NCBI GenBank assembly: GCA_030641485.1
Contig: DAOWHJ010000134.1
Location: forward strand, 1-9,277
DNA from: Pseudomonadota bacterium
GTDB lineage: Bacteria; Desulfobacterota; Anaeroferrophillalia; Anaeroferrophillales; Tharpellaceae
DNA length: 9,277 bases
Reading direction: 5' to 3'
Below the pieces are notes generated by a model. That model did no database searches. It had not been told where the DNA came from and worked only from the letters and a program-made list of their open reading frames with translations. This document shows, piece by piece, positions 1 through 6,639 of this stretch. A program made the position numbers and the translations under genes. Each line of letters begins with the position of its first letter. Positions within the stretch are counted from its first letter, which is position 1.

Positions 1-297
1 AACGGTAAAAAGGTGAGTATCGGGGCTAACCGCTTGGTTTACTATCCCCATAGTGAAGAGTATGAATTTGCGGTGGTCGTCACTGATGCCTGGCAGGGTA
101 GCGGTGTCGGCCGTTTGTTGATGGAAAAATTGATCTATATTGCTAAAGATCGTGGTATCCCCGAGATCTTCGGCCTGGTTTTGCGGGATAATTTTAGCAT
201 GATGCGTTTTATCAGAAGTTTCGGATTTGAGATTGTTGAGAGTGAAGATGATGTTTTTCGTATTCGACTCGACTTGCAAAAGAAGTGGGAGATTTGA
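1..297 (+). CDS. GNAT-family N-acetyltransferase, C-terminal fragment (5' end outside window)
   Basis: The reading frame is open from base 1, so the GTG at 13 need not be a start; this is the end of a longer gene. The visible ~98 residues carry the acetyl-CoA-binding core of a GNAT acetyltransferase: strand EFAVVVTDAWQGSGVG, in which Q-G-S-G-V-G is the pyrophosphate-binding motif A, then helix RLLMEKLIYIAKDRG and strand IFGLVL. Next come an N-F-S-M-M-R-F helix and the FGFEIVE strand of motif B. The EFAVVV...WQGxGxG wording is close to that of the GNAT domain at the C-terminus of Pat/YfiQ-type protein lysine acetyltransferases fused to an ADP-forming acyl-CoA synthetase domain. Whether such a domain lies upstream cannot be seen. 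The stop at 295-297 is 2 nt before the next ATG, so co-transcription with the receptor gene is possible. The fold is well supported; the substrate is not known. Confidence 0.85.
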   Translation, partial: NGKKVSIGANRLVYYPHSEEYEFAVVVTDAWQGSGVGRLLMEKLIYIAKDRGIPEIFGLVLRDNFSMMRFIRSFGFEIVESEDDVFRIRLDLQKKWEI

Positions 298-299
298 TC

Positions 300-2396
300 A
301 TGAGAAAGAAAATCCTGTGGTTGTTTTTCAGCTTTCTGTTATTTGCTGGCTCGGCCCAAGCCACAGATTTGGAAGATGGTCTAATGCAGTTGGCATCGGC
401 TGAATATGAACAGGAGATGCTTGGTCTTTTTTACGGTGAGACCGAACTGGCGACCAGAACCGAGCTGCCTTTAAGTCAGGTGCCGGGATTGGTGACGGTT
501 ATTGAAAATGGTGAGATGCGGCGGCGTGGGGCTCGTGATTTAACCGATGTTTTGCGTATGGTGCCGGGGATTGAGGTGGTTTTCGAGTTCAATTCCTATC
601 CGGTGGTAATCATGCGGGGTTATCGCAGTAACTCTTCGGAAAAGGTCATGTTCATGATCAATGGTCATTCGGTAAACAGTGAATGGGTCGGCGGAGCCAC
701 CATGTTTTTTGCCGATCTGCCGATTGAGTATATTGAACGGGTCGAGGTCTTTCGCGGAGCCGGATCGGCGCTTTATGGTTCCAGTGCGATGCTTGGGGTC
801 ATTAATATAATTACCCAAAAAGGTGAATCAGACCGTCTGGCTGTTGATGTCCGGGGTGGTTCGCATGAATCGCAGCGTTACAATCTGGAATTAGCTAAAA
901 CGTTTTCCGAGGGGGCCGTGTGGGGGCACGCCAACTATTTCGAGAGTGATGGCGCCAGCGTTCGCGTAAAGCAGGATATTCTCTCTTTCGATCCGGAAAA
1001 TGCCGATATCTCACTGGTTCCGGGCCGCTCCAGTGAGCGGGTCGAGCGCAGTGATATTTACGGCGGTTTCTCTTGGAAGGGCTTGACCTTGCAGTTCCAA
1101 TATCTCGATCACGACGATGGAGGTTATTTTAATCCCAGTAAGGCCCTGAGTGATGAGACCAATATGGAGCGTGACTACTTCTGGAGCGAACTCTCCTGGC
1201 AGGGTTCATTTCTAGATGGTGCCCTGCAGGTCAGGCCAAAAATCAGTTATGATCGCCATGACCTGGATACAAGGATCGGTTTAAGGCCGCCCGGCTATAC
1301 GGATTCGCGCGGAGTGGTTTTTTCCGATGGTAAAATTGGTACTCAGATTGGTCGTCTCGAAGCTTTTACGGCGGCTTTGCAGCTGGATTGGCAGTTTACC
1401 GACGATCACCTTTTGAGCTTTGGGGGCGAATGCCGTTACACTAGTCTCAATAAGATTCGTTACCATGCCAATTTTGATCCCGATCCGCTGCCGGAAATTA
1501 CCGATGTCAGTGACTATTATAACTGGATGGAACCGGCCCGGCGAAAGTTTTACTCCCTTTATGGCCAGGATCAATGGACGATCAATGAACGGCTTTTTCT
1601 GGTTGCCGGGGCTCGTTTTGATCATTACGACGATTTCGGTTCGGAATTTTCCCCGCGTCTGGCTCTGGTCTATCAACCTCATACCTCGGTGCGCATCAAA
1701 GCCAGCTATGGCGAATCTTTCAGTGCGCCCTCTTTTCGCAACCTTTATAAAAGTGCACACGGCGGCCCTTTTCTCGGTAATCCTGATCTTGGGGCCGAGA
1801 CCGGTCGCTGTTACGAACTCGATTGTGAGATTGAACTGGGTCGTGATCTTGATCTGACCGTGGCCTTCTATCGTAATGAATTTGATGATTTGATCACGGA
1901 GATTCCCAATCCCGATCAACCGGGCAGCAAAACTTTTGCCAATCTTGACGGCCTTTCGACAACCGGGGTTGAGCTTGGTCTGATTTACCGCTTCTCTCAG
2001 CTTCTTGAAGGGGGTGATGTTCGTTTCAACCTCACCTACAACGATAGTCGGGATGATGACGATGACGCCCTGCCCGGGATCTCGGAATGGCTCTCTCTGG
2101 CGGGGGTTAACCTGGGACTGTTGCCGGGTGTCAATCTCAATCTTACCTGTCAATATGTCGGGAGTACGGAAAAGGTATTAATCTGTGCTCGGGGCGGTTT
2201 TGACGACTATTTTCTCACGGATGTCACATTAAAGGCTGAAAACATCTCCTTTTTGCCCGCCGGGCTTGAAATTTTTGCAGCGGTGCATAATCTTTTTTCT
2301 GAAGATTATGCCTATGCTTGTATCAGCGGCGGCCTGCCGGATGGTTATGCGAGGCCCGGGGCCAGTTTTGAGATTGGTTGTCACATGGAATTTTGA
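300..2396 (+). CDS. TonB-dependent outer-membrane receptor
   Basis: A 698-residue receptor, a normal length for the family, that would bind a ligand at the cell surface and import it into the periplasm using TonB energy. I chose ATG 300 because GGGAG (287-291) lies 8 nt upstream and the product then begins with a clean Sec signal peptide: basic MRKK, a hydrophobic core, and cleavage after S-A-Q-A (residue 21). Residues ~47-54 (ETELATRT) are a TonB-box-like stretch. The plug, ~57-175, has VTVIENGEMRRRGARDLTDV, MVPGIEV, IMRGYRS, the SEKVMFMINGH strand, ERVEVFRGAGSALYGSSA and VINIITQ, all hallmark plug elements. Residues ~180-698 alternate polar and aromatic residues as in a 22-strand barrel and end in the terminal Phe expected for BAM insertion. 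A run of five Asp (585-589) sits before ALPG in the late barrel. No metal-specific motif gives the ligand. The two-component cluster downstream suggests a joint uptake and sensing role. Confidence 0.95.
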   Translation: MRKKILWLFFSFLLFAGSAQATDLEDGLMQLASAEYEQEMLGLFYGETELATRTELPLSQVPGLVTVIENGEMRRRGARDLTDVLRMVPGIEVVFEFNSYPVVIMRGYRSNSSEKVMFMINGHSVNSEWVGGATMFFADLPIEYIERVEVFRGAGSALYGSSAMLGVINIITQKGESDRLAVDVRGGSHESQRYNLELAKTFSEGAVWGHANYFESDGASVRVKQDILSFDPENADISLVPGRSSERVERSDIYGGFSWKGLTLQFQYLDHDDGGYFNPSKALSDETNMERDYFWSELSWQGSFLDGALQVRPKISYDRHDLDTRIGLRPPGYTDSRGVVFSDGKIGTQIGRLEAFTAALQLDWQFTDDHLLSFGGECRYTSLNKIRYHANFDPDPLPEITDVSDYYNWMEPARRKFYSLYGQDQWTINERLFLVAGARFDHYDDFGSEFSPRLALVYQPHTSVRIKASYGESFSAPSFRNLYKSAHGGPFLGNPDLGAETGRCYELDCEIELGRDLDLTVAFYRNEFDDLITEIPNPDQPGSKTFANLDGLSTTGVELGLIYRFSQLLEGGDVRFNLTYNDSRDDDDDALPGISEWLSLAGVNLGLLPGVNLNLTCQYVGSTEKVLICARGGFDDYFLTDVTLKAENISFLPAGLEIFAAVHNLFSEDYAYACISGGLPDGYARPGASFEIGCHMEF

Positions 2397-2421
2397 AAAC
2401 AGTTAAGTCACAGCGGGTCGC

Positions 2422-2439
2422 GGCGAACTTTGCTTCGCC
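2422..2439. repeat. Perfect 6-bp hairpin, GGCGAA/TTCGCC
   Basis: GGCGAA (2422-2427) pairs with TTCGCC (2434-2439) around a 6-nt CTTTGC loop. A second copy of CTTCGC follows at 2443-2448, so alternative pairings are possible. It lies 25 nt after the receptor stop. No run of T follows, so it is not a standard intrinsic terminator; it could stabilise the 3' end of the receptor transcript or be a small intergenic repeat. Confidence 0.45.
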
Positions 2440-2489
2440 CTGCTTCGCGTGGGGACAGGATGCCGCTAATAATTGATTGTGTGTAGGAT

Positions 2490-2521
2490 TTGACATTAAG
2501 TTAATCCATGATCGTTGGTAT
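2490..2521 (+). promoter_or_regulatory. Weak promoter candidate upstream of the sensing cluster
   Basis: TTGACA at 2490-2495 is a perfect sigma-70 -35 box. The best -10 candidate is TGGTAT (2516-2521) at a 20-nt spacing, which is longer than ideal and a poor match. It would start transcription ahead of the binding-protein/kinase/regulator unit, but the evidence is the -35 box alone. Confidence 0.25.
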
Positions 2522-2578
2522 TCCCGGAAAATCCAGTCCCCGCATTGCGGAGGTATGGAAATCTCTCTTGAAAATAGG

Positions 2579-3577
2579 ATGAGACAGTTGTTTCAAAAAA
2601 ACTCCATAATTTTTTTGTCGGTTTGTCAGGTGTTGCTTATCCTGATGATCGTGCTTAGCGGTTTTTTGCCGGAGAGTGTTGCTGCGGCGCCGAGGATCCG
2701 GGCTGCAGTGATTTTCCAGGAGAAGCTTTCTCAGCATCAGCGGGTTGTCGGTTTGTTGCAGGCTGGGTTCAAGGACGTAGAGGAGATCGATCTTCAGTTT
2801 TTGCCGATTAACGGAGAACTCTCACAAACTCAATTGGCGCAACTGCCGACTTCGGATTTTCTGGTTGCGATTGGTAGTCGCGCCCTGGCTCTGGCTTTAG
2901 AGAAAGGGAGAGAGAGGCCCGGTCTCTATGTTCTGGCCTCTGAACCTGAATTGTTAAAGCTGGCTTCAAACAGTGGCCGCTGGCAGGGACTCGCTTTCAC
3001 AGTGCCGTTTAAAACCCAGCTTGAGGTGATAAAAGAGTTGTTGCCTAGAGTCCGGCGGGTAGCCCTGGTTTATGGTCAAGGACAGCAGGGACAGGCTCTG
3101 GCTTTTCGTCGAGCTGCTGATGAACTTGGTTTCAAAGCTGATGTCAGTCTGGTGACCAAACGTAATTCATTCGTCGTTATAGACCGTCTCTATCGTCGTT
3201 GTGACCTCTTTTTTATGATGCCCATACCAGGCCTGATCAATCGTGTAACCTTGCAAAAAATGTTTGAACTTCAAGCTCGTACCCGCCGGCCTCTGGTCGG
3301 TCTCTCAGCAAATTTTGTTAAATTGGGGGCTCTACTTTCAATTAACTATACGCTTGAGGTGGTCGGCGATTATTTGGTTGATGAATTACGGAGTTTAGTG
3401 GTGAAAGGTCAGTCAACCGGTTTGCTTGCAAACGACAAAAAATCACGGGAGAATTTCTACCAGGAGAACCTTTATACGGTGTTTCTTAATCCCAAAAGGG
3501 CCTCTCTTCTCTCTATCGAGATTAAGTCAAACCTCAAAGAGAGGGTCGTGCTGGTCGATATGGGAGAAGCCCGGTGA
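2579..3577 (+). CDS. Periplasmic binding protein of the ABC_sub_bind / COG2984 type, probable sensor partner
   Basis: A 332-residue exported protein resembling the uncharacterised ABC substrate-binding family ABC_sub_bind (TrpX-like, COG2984). I chose ATG 2579 because it gives a standard signal peptide: basic start MRQLFQKN, a hydrophobic core at ~9-28, and cleavage near S-V-A-A-A (33-37). The in-frame starts TTG 2477 and ATG 2555 add an N-terminus with acidic residues, although the GGAGG at 2549-2553 makes 2555 worth keeping in mind. There is no lipobox Cys. Family-like segments are the early R-A-A-V-I-F strand, LVAIGSRALALAL, the WQGLAF/VPFKTQLEVIKELLPRVRRVALVYG hinge region, and PLVGLSANFVKLGALLSINY (~238-257). 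The last of these matches the family's conserved C-lobe motif. The final codon overlaps the kinase start by 4 nt (GTGA). No permease or ATPase gene is adjacent, so a periplasmic ligand-presenting role to the kinase is more likely than classical ABC import; this is inference. Confidence 0.85.
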   Translation: MRQLFQKNSIIFLSVCQVLLILMIVLSGFLPESVAAAPRIRAAVIFQEKLSQHQRVVGLLQAGFKDVEEIDLQFLPINGELSQTQLAQLPTSDFLVAIGSRALALALEKGRERPGLYVLASEPELLKLASNSGRWQGLAFTVPFKTQLEVIKELLPRVRRVALVYGQGQQGQALAFRRAADELGFKADVSLVTKRNSFVVIDRLYRRCDLFFMMPIPGLINRVTLQKMFELQARTRRPLVGLSANFVKLGALLSINYTLEVVGDYLVDELRSLVVKGQSTGLLANDKKSRENFYQENLYTVFLNPKRASLLSIEIKSNLKERVVLVDMGEAR

Positions 3578-5901
3578 GTTTCGCAGCGCGACTATTGGGC
3601 GCTTTTCTGTTGGTTATTCTGCTTTTTTCGGCTTCTTCTTTGGTCAGTCAGATCTATATCACAAATAATGTCGGCCGCCATATGTTGCATGATCAGGGGA
3701 CTAATAAAGTCCTGGCTCTGGTCAGTCAGGCCCGGACAACCCTTTTTACGCAAAGCCGCCTGCATATCCAGGACGCGGCTGAAAACTTGCTGCTTTCTCC
3801 GGAGGTTGAGCGCCTGGTTCTCTATCAAGAAAATGGGAAACCCTGGCTCACCTGGCAACGTGAAGGAGCTTTGCAGAGAGCTTGGCAACCGTCAACCGAT
3901 GAACTTCTGGCCTGGCTGGCTCTTGCCGATCCGGACGAACCCGAGGTTGAAATTCATACGGCTGCCGGAGTTATCAGTTTTATTGTTCCAATGAATTTGC
4001 GCTCACTCGAAGAAGAGGATGGGTCAGTGACCTCTTTAGGTCTTTTACGCCTCGATATGACACCCGTGGTTTTTCGGGGCTATGTTGCCAGGATGAAATG
4101 GCTTTTTGTTTTTGAAGTCGGTCTCATTTCACTCTTTTCACTGCTCTTGGCCTGGCTCTTGGTGCGTCAGATTGTGCGGCCGGTTAACGCCTTGATCGCT
4201 GCCTCGATAAGGGTTAGTGAAGGGGATTTCAGCGTTCCGGTAGAGGTTAAGGCGGGTCGTGAACTAAGAGCTTTAGTGGAGGTCTTCAACCGGATGATGC
4301 AAGACCGCAAAGAGGCTGAAACAACTTTGTCGCAGGCCCGGGATGAGGCCGAGAGTGCCAATCGGGCTAAATCGGAATTTCTGGCGACGATGAGTCACGA
4401 GATTAGAACCCCGATGAACGGCTTGGTCGGCATGGCCGAACTTCTGGCTGGAACCACTCTCAATGAAAAGCAGCGGGGTTACGTTATGAATATCACCCGT
4501 TCAGGTGAGAACTTGATGACCGTGCTCAATGATATTCTTGATCTGTCGCGGGTTGAATCCGGTAAATTGACTCTGGAGGAGATCGATTTTGACTTACGTG
4601 AGGTGATTGCCGAAGTCAGTCGTCTCTTTATGCCGGTTGCTGCGGCCAAGGGTCTGGCCTTCAAAGTTTATGAAAATCCCGATCGTATGCCGAGTATCGT
4701 TTGTGGTGACCCGGTCAGGATTCGTCAGGTGTTGCTCAATTTGGTCGGTAACGCGGTTAAATTTACGGATCAGGGAAGGGTTACCATGGCCCTGTTCCAA
4801 CGTCGGCGGGGAGCGCAATCTTCAACCTATCGATTGGCTGTGGCCGATACCGGGATCGGTTTCGGCGAAGCTGAAAAAGAGAAGATTTTCCAACCCTTTC
4901 GCCAAGTTGATGGGTCGATTACCAGAGCCTACGGCGGCAGCGGTCTGGGGCTTAGTATTGTAGCTCGTCTGGTTGCCATGATGGGGGGTGAAGTCGGGGT
5001 TCAAAGCCGGCTTAAGGAGGGGAGTCTCTTCTGGGTCGATTTGACTCTGCCGCACGGTGATGCGAAACATTGTCTTGATCTGCAAACCCGAAGAACAACT
5101 CCGGGAGTTCGGAACAACTTTGATCTTCGGGGTCGAAAAATTCTGGTTGCTGAAGATTATGAGATCAATCGCGAGGTCGTTTTGACCATGCTCAAAGAGC
5201 TTGGTTGTGATGTTGATTGGGTTGTCAATGGTCTTGATGCGCTTAAGGCAATTGCCGAGACCACTTATGATCTGGTATTGATGGATTTGCATATGCCGGT
5301 TATGGACGGGTTTACGGCGGTTGAAGAGATCCGGCAAAAAGGTATTTCCGGGGTTGACGGAGAACCCTTAAAAATTATTGCGGTGACCGCTGATGTCATG
5401 AAGGGAGATCGGGCAAAATGTCTGGCTTCAGGTATGGACGGCTATCTGGCGAAACCCTACCGAGCCGCAGAACTTGAAAAAGTCATCGGAGAGATGTTTG
5501 GTTTTCGGGTTGAGAGCCTGATTGTGGTTGATAAAATCAAGAAAGATGGTAAGGCTGGAGAAAAGTCTGTTTCCTTGAATCGCCGAACCCTGAATCTCTT
5601 TGAGGTCGAAATGGGTGGTGATATAAGTACCCTGGTGGAAAAGTTTTGTCTGGAGTTGCCTCGGCAAGAGGATCTCATAAACCAGGCTCTGCAAGAGGGT
5701 AATTTAGGTTTGGTAGCCAGTGAGGCCCATAAAATCAAGAGTGCGGCCGGCATGTTGGGAGCCGAAAAACTATCTCAGTTAGCTCGCTGGCTTGAACAGG
5801 GTGGTCGTCAACAAAAATCAGAAGTTGCAAATGAAGCTTTTCCACTGCTGGTTGCGGAAATAAAAGCTGTAACAACAATTTTGAGAGGGCAGGATGGTTG
5901 A
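3574..5901 (+). CDS. Hybrid sensor histidine kinase (periplasmic sensor-HAMP-HisKA-HATPase-REC-Hpt)
   Basis: A 775-residue inner-membrane kinase. Start GTG 3574 has GGGAG (3562-3566) 7 nt upstream and overlaps the preceding stop by 4 nt. TM1 is ~7-28 and TM2 ~176-198, enclosing a ~147-residue periplasmic region with no family I can name with confidence. A HAMP linker (RQIVRPV...EGDF) follows at ~199-250, then a short helix with A-N-R-A-K-S-E-F. The HisKA H-box is TMSHEIRTPMNG, with phosphoacceptor H275. The ATPase has N393 in NLVGNAVKFTD, G1 box D425-T-G-I-G and G2 box YGGSGLGLSIV (453-463). The receiver (~522-640) has E527/D528, phosphoacceptor D571 in LMDLHMPVMDG and K627. The C-terminal Hpt has H719 in EAHKIKSAAGMLG. 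All catalytic positions are intact, giving a complete H275-D571-H719 relay (TorS/BarA-like order). The next gene, overlapping by 8 nt, supplies the terminal receiver. The ligand is probably reported by the binding protein encoded just upstream. Confidence 0.95.
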   Translation: MSFAARLLGAFLLVILLFSASSLVSQIYITNNVGRHMLHDQGTNKVLALVSQARTTLFTQSRLHIQDAAENLLLSPEVERLVLYQENGKPWLTWQREGALQRAWQPSTDELLAWLALADPDEPEVEIHTAAGVISFIVPMNLRSLEEEDGSVTSLGLLRLDMTPVVFRGYVARMKWLFVFEVGLISLFSLLLAWLLVRQIVRPVNALIAASIRVSEGDFSVPVEVKAGRELRALVEVFNRMMQDRKEAETTLSQARDEAESANRAKSEFLATMSHEIRTPMNGLVGMAELLAGTTLNEKQRGYVMNITRSGENLMTVLNDILDLSRVESGKLTLEEIDFDLREVIAEVSRLFMPVAAAKGLAFKVYENPDRMPSIVCGDPVRIRQVLLNLVGNAVKFTDQGRVTMALFQRRRGAQSSTYRLAVADTGIGFGEAEKEKIFQPFRQVDGSITRAYGGSGLGLSIVARLVAMMGGEVGVQSRLKEGSLFWVDLTLPHGDAKHCLDLQTRRTTPGVRNNFDLRGRKILVAEDYEINREVVLTMLKELGCDVDWVVNGLDALKAIAETTYDLVLMDLHMPVMDGFTAVEEIRQKGISGVDGEPLKIIAVTADVMKGDRAKCLASGMDGYLAKPYRAAELEKVIGEMFGFRVESLIVVDKIKKDGKAGEKSVSLNRRTLNLFEVEMGGDISTLVEKFCLELPRQEDLINQALQEGNLGLVASEAHKIKSAAGMLGAEKLSQLARWLEQGGRQQKSEVANEAFPLLVAEIKAVTTILRGQDG

Positions 5902-6541
5902 ATCTAATAGGGAAGAAAAGGGCACGATTGAATATTGTGTTATGGTTGTCGATGATGATCTTTTCAGTCGTAGCAGCCTGACCCGATTTCTCAAGAAACA
6001 TGGCTATCAAGTCTGTGAAGCTGAAGATGGAGCCCGGGCTCTGGCCCTCTTAAACAGTTGTCCGGCAGATTTGATTCTACTTGATATGGATATGCCGGTG
6101 ATGGATGGCATTGAAACTTGTAAACGGCTGCGTCTGCTTGATGAGTTTGCTGATATTCCGGTATTAATGATCACCGGGCTCGATGATGATGAGAGTATCA
6201 ATCAGGCTTTTGCGGTCGGGGCCACCGACTATCTGACCAAACCTTTTAACTGGACGGTTTTGCGTAACCGAGTCAAATATCTGATAACCCAATTGCATGC
6301 CGAAAGAGATCAAAGGCATCTGCTCAAGAAGCTCAGTGAGGCTCTTGACAAAGTTAAATCATTGACCGGTCTTTTGCCGATTTGTGCCTCCTGTAAAAAA
6401 ATCAGGAACGATGGTGGTTATTGGCAGGAGGTTGAAACCTATATGGGAGAGCATGCGGAGTTGAAGTTTACGCACGGGATCTGCCCGCAATGTCGGGAGA
6501 AGCTTTATCCTGAGCTTTATCCTCCCCAAAAAGAATCTTAA
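5894..6541 (+). CDS. Response regulator: REC domain with C-terminal Cys4 module
   Basis: A 215-residue cytoplasmic protein. ATG 5894 overlaps the kinase end by 8 nt and has GAGGG (5884-5888) 5 nt upstream, indicating translational coupling. The receiver (~14-132) is complete: acidic pocket D20-D22, phosphoacceptor D64 in LILLDMDMPVMDG, T94, and K116 in YLTKPF. After a coiled-coil-like helix (~133-157) comes LTGLLPICASCKKIRNDGGYW...HGICPQCREKLYP, with paired cysteines C164-x2-C167 and C197-x2-C200. To my knowledge this tail recurs at the end of many PAS and REC signalling proteins of Desulfobacterota and relatives and has no assigned function; the spacing suits a bound zinc or another metal. 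No HTH, GGDEF, HD-GYP or other output domain is present. The regulator therefore probably acts through protein contact or via the Cys4 module, receiving phosphate from Hpt H719. Confidence 0.93.
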   Translation: MVESNREEKGTIEYCVMVVDDDLFSRSSLTRFLKKHGYQVCEAEDGARALALLNSCPADLILLDMDMPVMDGIETCKRLRLLDEFADIPVLMITGLDDDESINQAFAVGATDYLTKPFNWTVLRNRVKYLITQLHAERDQRHLLKKLSEALDKVKSLTGLLPICASCKKIRNDGGYWQEVETYMGEHAELKFTHGICPQCREKLYPELYPPQKES

Positions 6542-6563
6542 TAAACGGTCTGAAAAATTACGA

Positions 6564-6592
6564 TGCGCCGAAGGACGTGCCCTTGGGGTGCA
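6564..6592. repeat. Intergenic hairpin (TGCGCCGAAGG / CCTTGGGGTGCA)
   Basis: TGCGCCGAAGG (6564-6574) can fold back on CCTTGGGGTGCA (6581-6592) with a 6-nt loop ACGTGC and small internal mismatches. It sits 23 nt after the regulator stop and looks like part of the intergenic repeat that continues to about 6627. No T-run follows, so it is not a standard terminator. Confidence 0.45.
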
Positions 6593-6607
6593 ACTCAGGA
6601 TATCGGA

Positions 6608-6627
6608 ACATTTTACGACGCCATCAA
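6608..6627 (-). repeat. Left copy of a 20-bp intergenic repeat core (inverted relative to the right copy)
   Basis: Read on the minus strand this is TTGATGGCGTCGTAAAATGT, which matches 17 of 20 positions with TTGATGCCCTCGTAAAAAGT at 9170-9189 on the plus strand. A weaker shared block (TTCCGATAT here, TTTCGATAT on the right) follows in both, so the full repeat is longer than the core. It ends 12 nt before the radical-SAM start. Confidence 0.55.
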
Positions 6628-6639
6628 ATATAGGCGCTT

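Larger units (their letters stand above)
2397..2578. other. Spacer between receptor and binding-protein genes
   Basis: About 180 bp with no convincing gene. It holds a GC-rich hairpin at 2422-2439, a TTGACA box at 2490-2495, and a strong Shine-Dalgarno-like GGAGG at 2549-2553. That GGAGG is badly placed for every in-frame start: 1 nt before ATG 2555 and 25 nt before ATG 2579. I see no T-tract terminator and no recognisable riboswitch core. Confidence 0.6.
6542..6639. other. Spacer with hairpin and repeat core before the radical-SAM gene
   Basis: These 98 bp separate the signalling operon from the radical-SAM gene. They contain the hairpin 6564-6592 and the repeat core 6608-6627. I see no good sigma-70 promoter and no T-tract terminator. 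The only ribosome-binding hint for the next gene is TAGG (6631-6634), 5 nt before ATG 6640. An in-frame TAG (6631-6633) rules out an upstream start. Confidence 0.6.

Noticed and set aside
1281..2153. Long minus-strand open frame (290 codons) opposite the TonB receptor
   Set aside because: It lies wholly inside a clearly coding receptor gene, and its translation is basic and low in domain character, as expected for an antisense shadow.
2397..2554. Possible riboswitch (for example cobalamin) between receptor and binding protein
   Set aside because: I could not find a recognisable conserved core, and only one short GC-rich hairpin is present; the receptor itself has no leader space because it follows the upstream gene by 2 nt.
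4822..5337. Minus-strand open frame of 171 codons opposite the kinase
   Set aside because: It overlaps the intact ATPase and receiver motifs of the kinase and shows no recognisable protein features.
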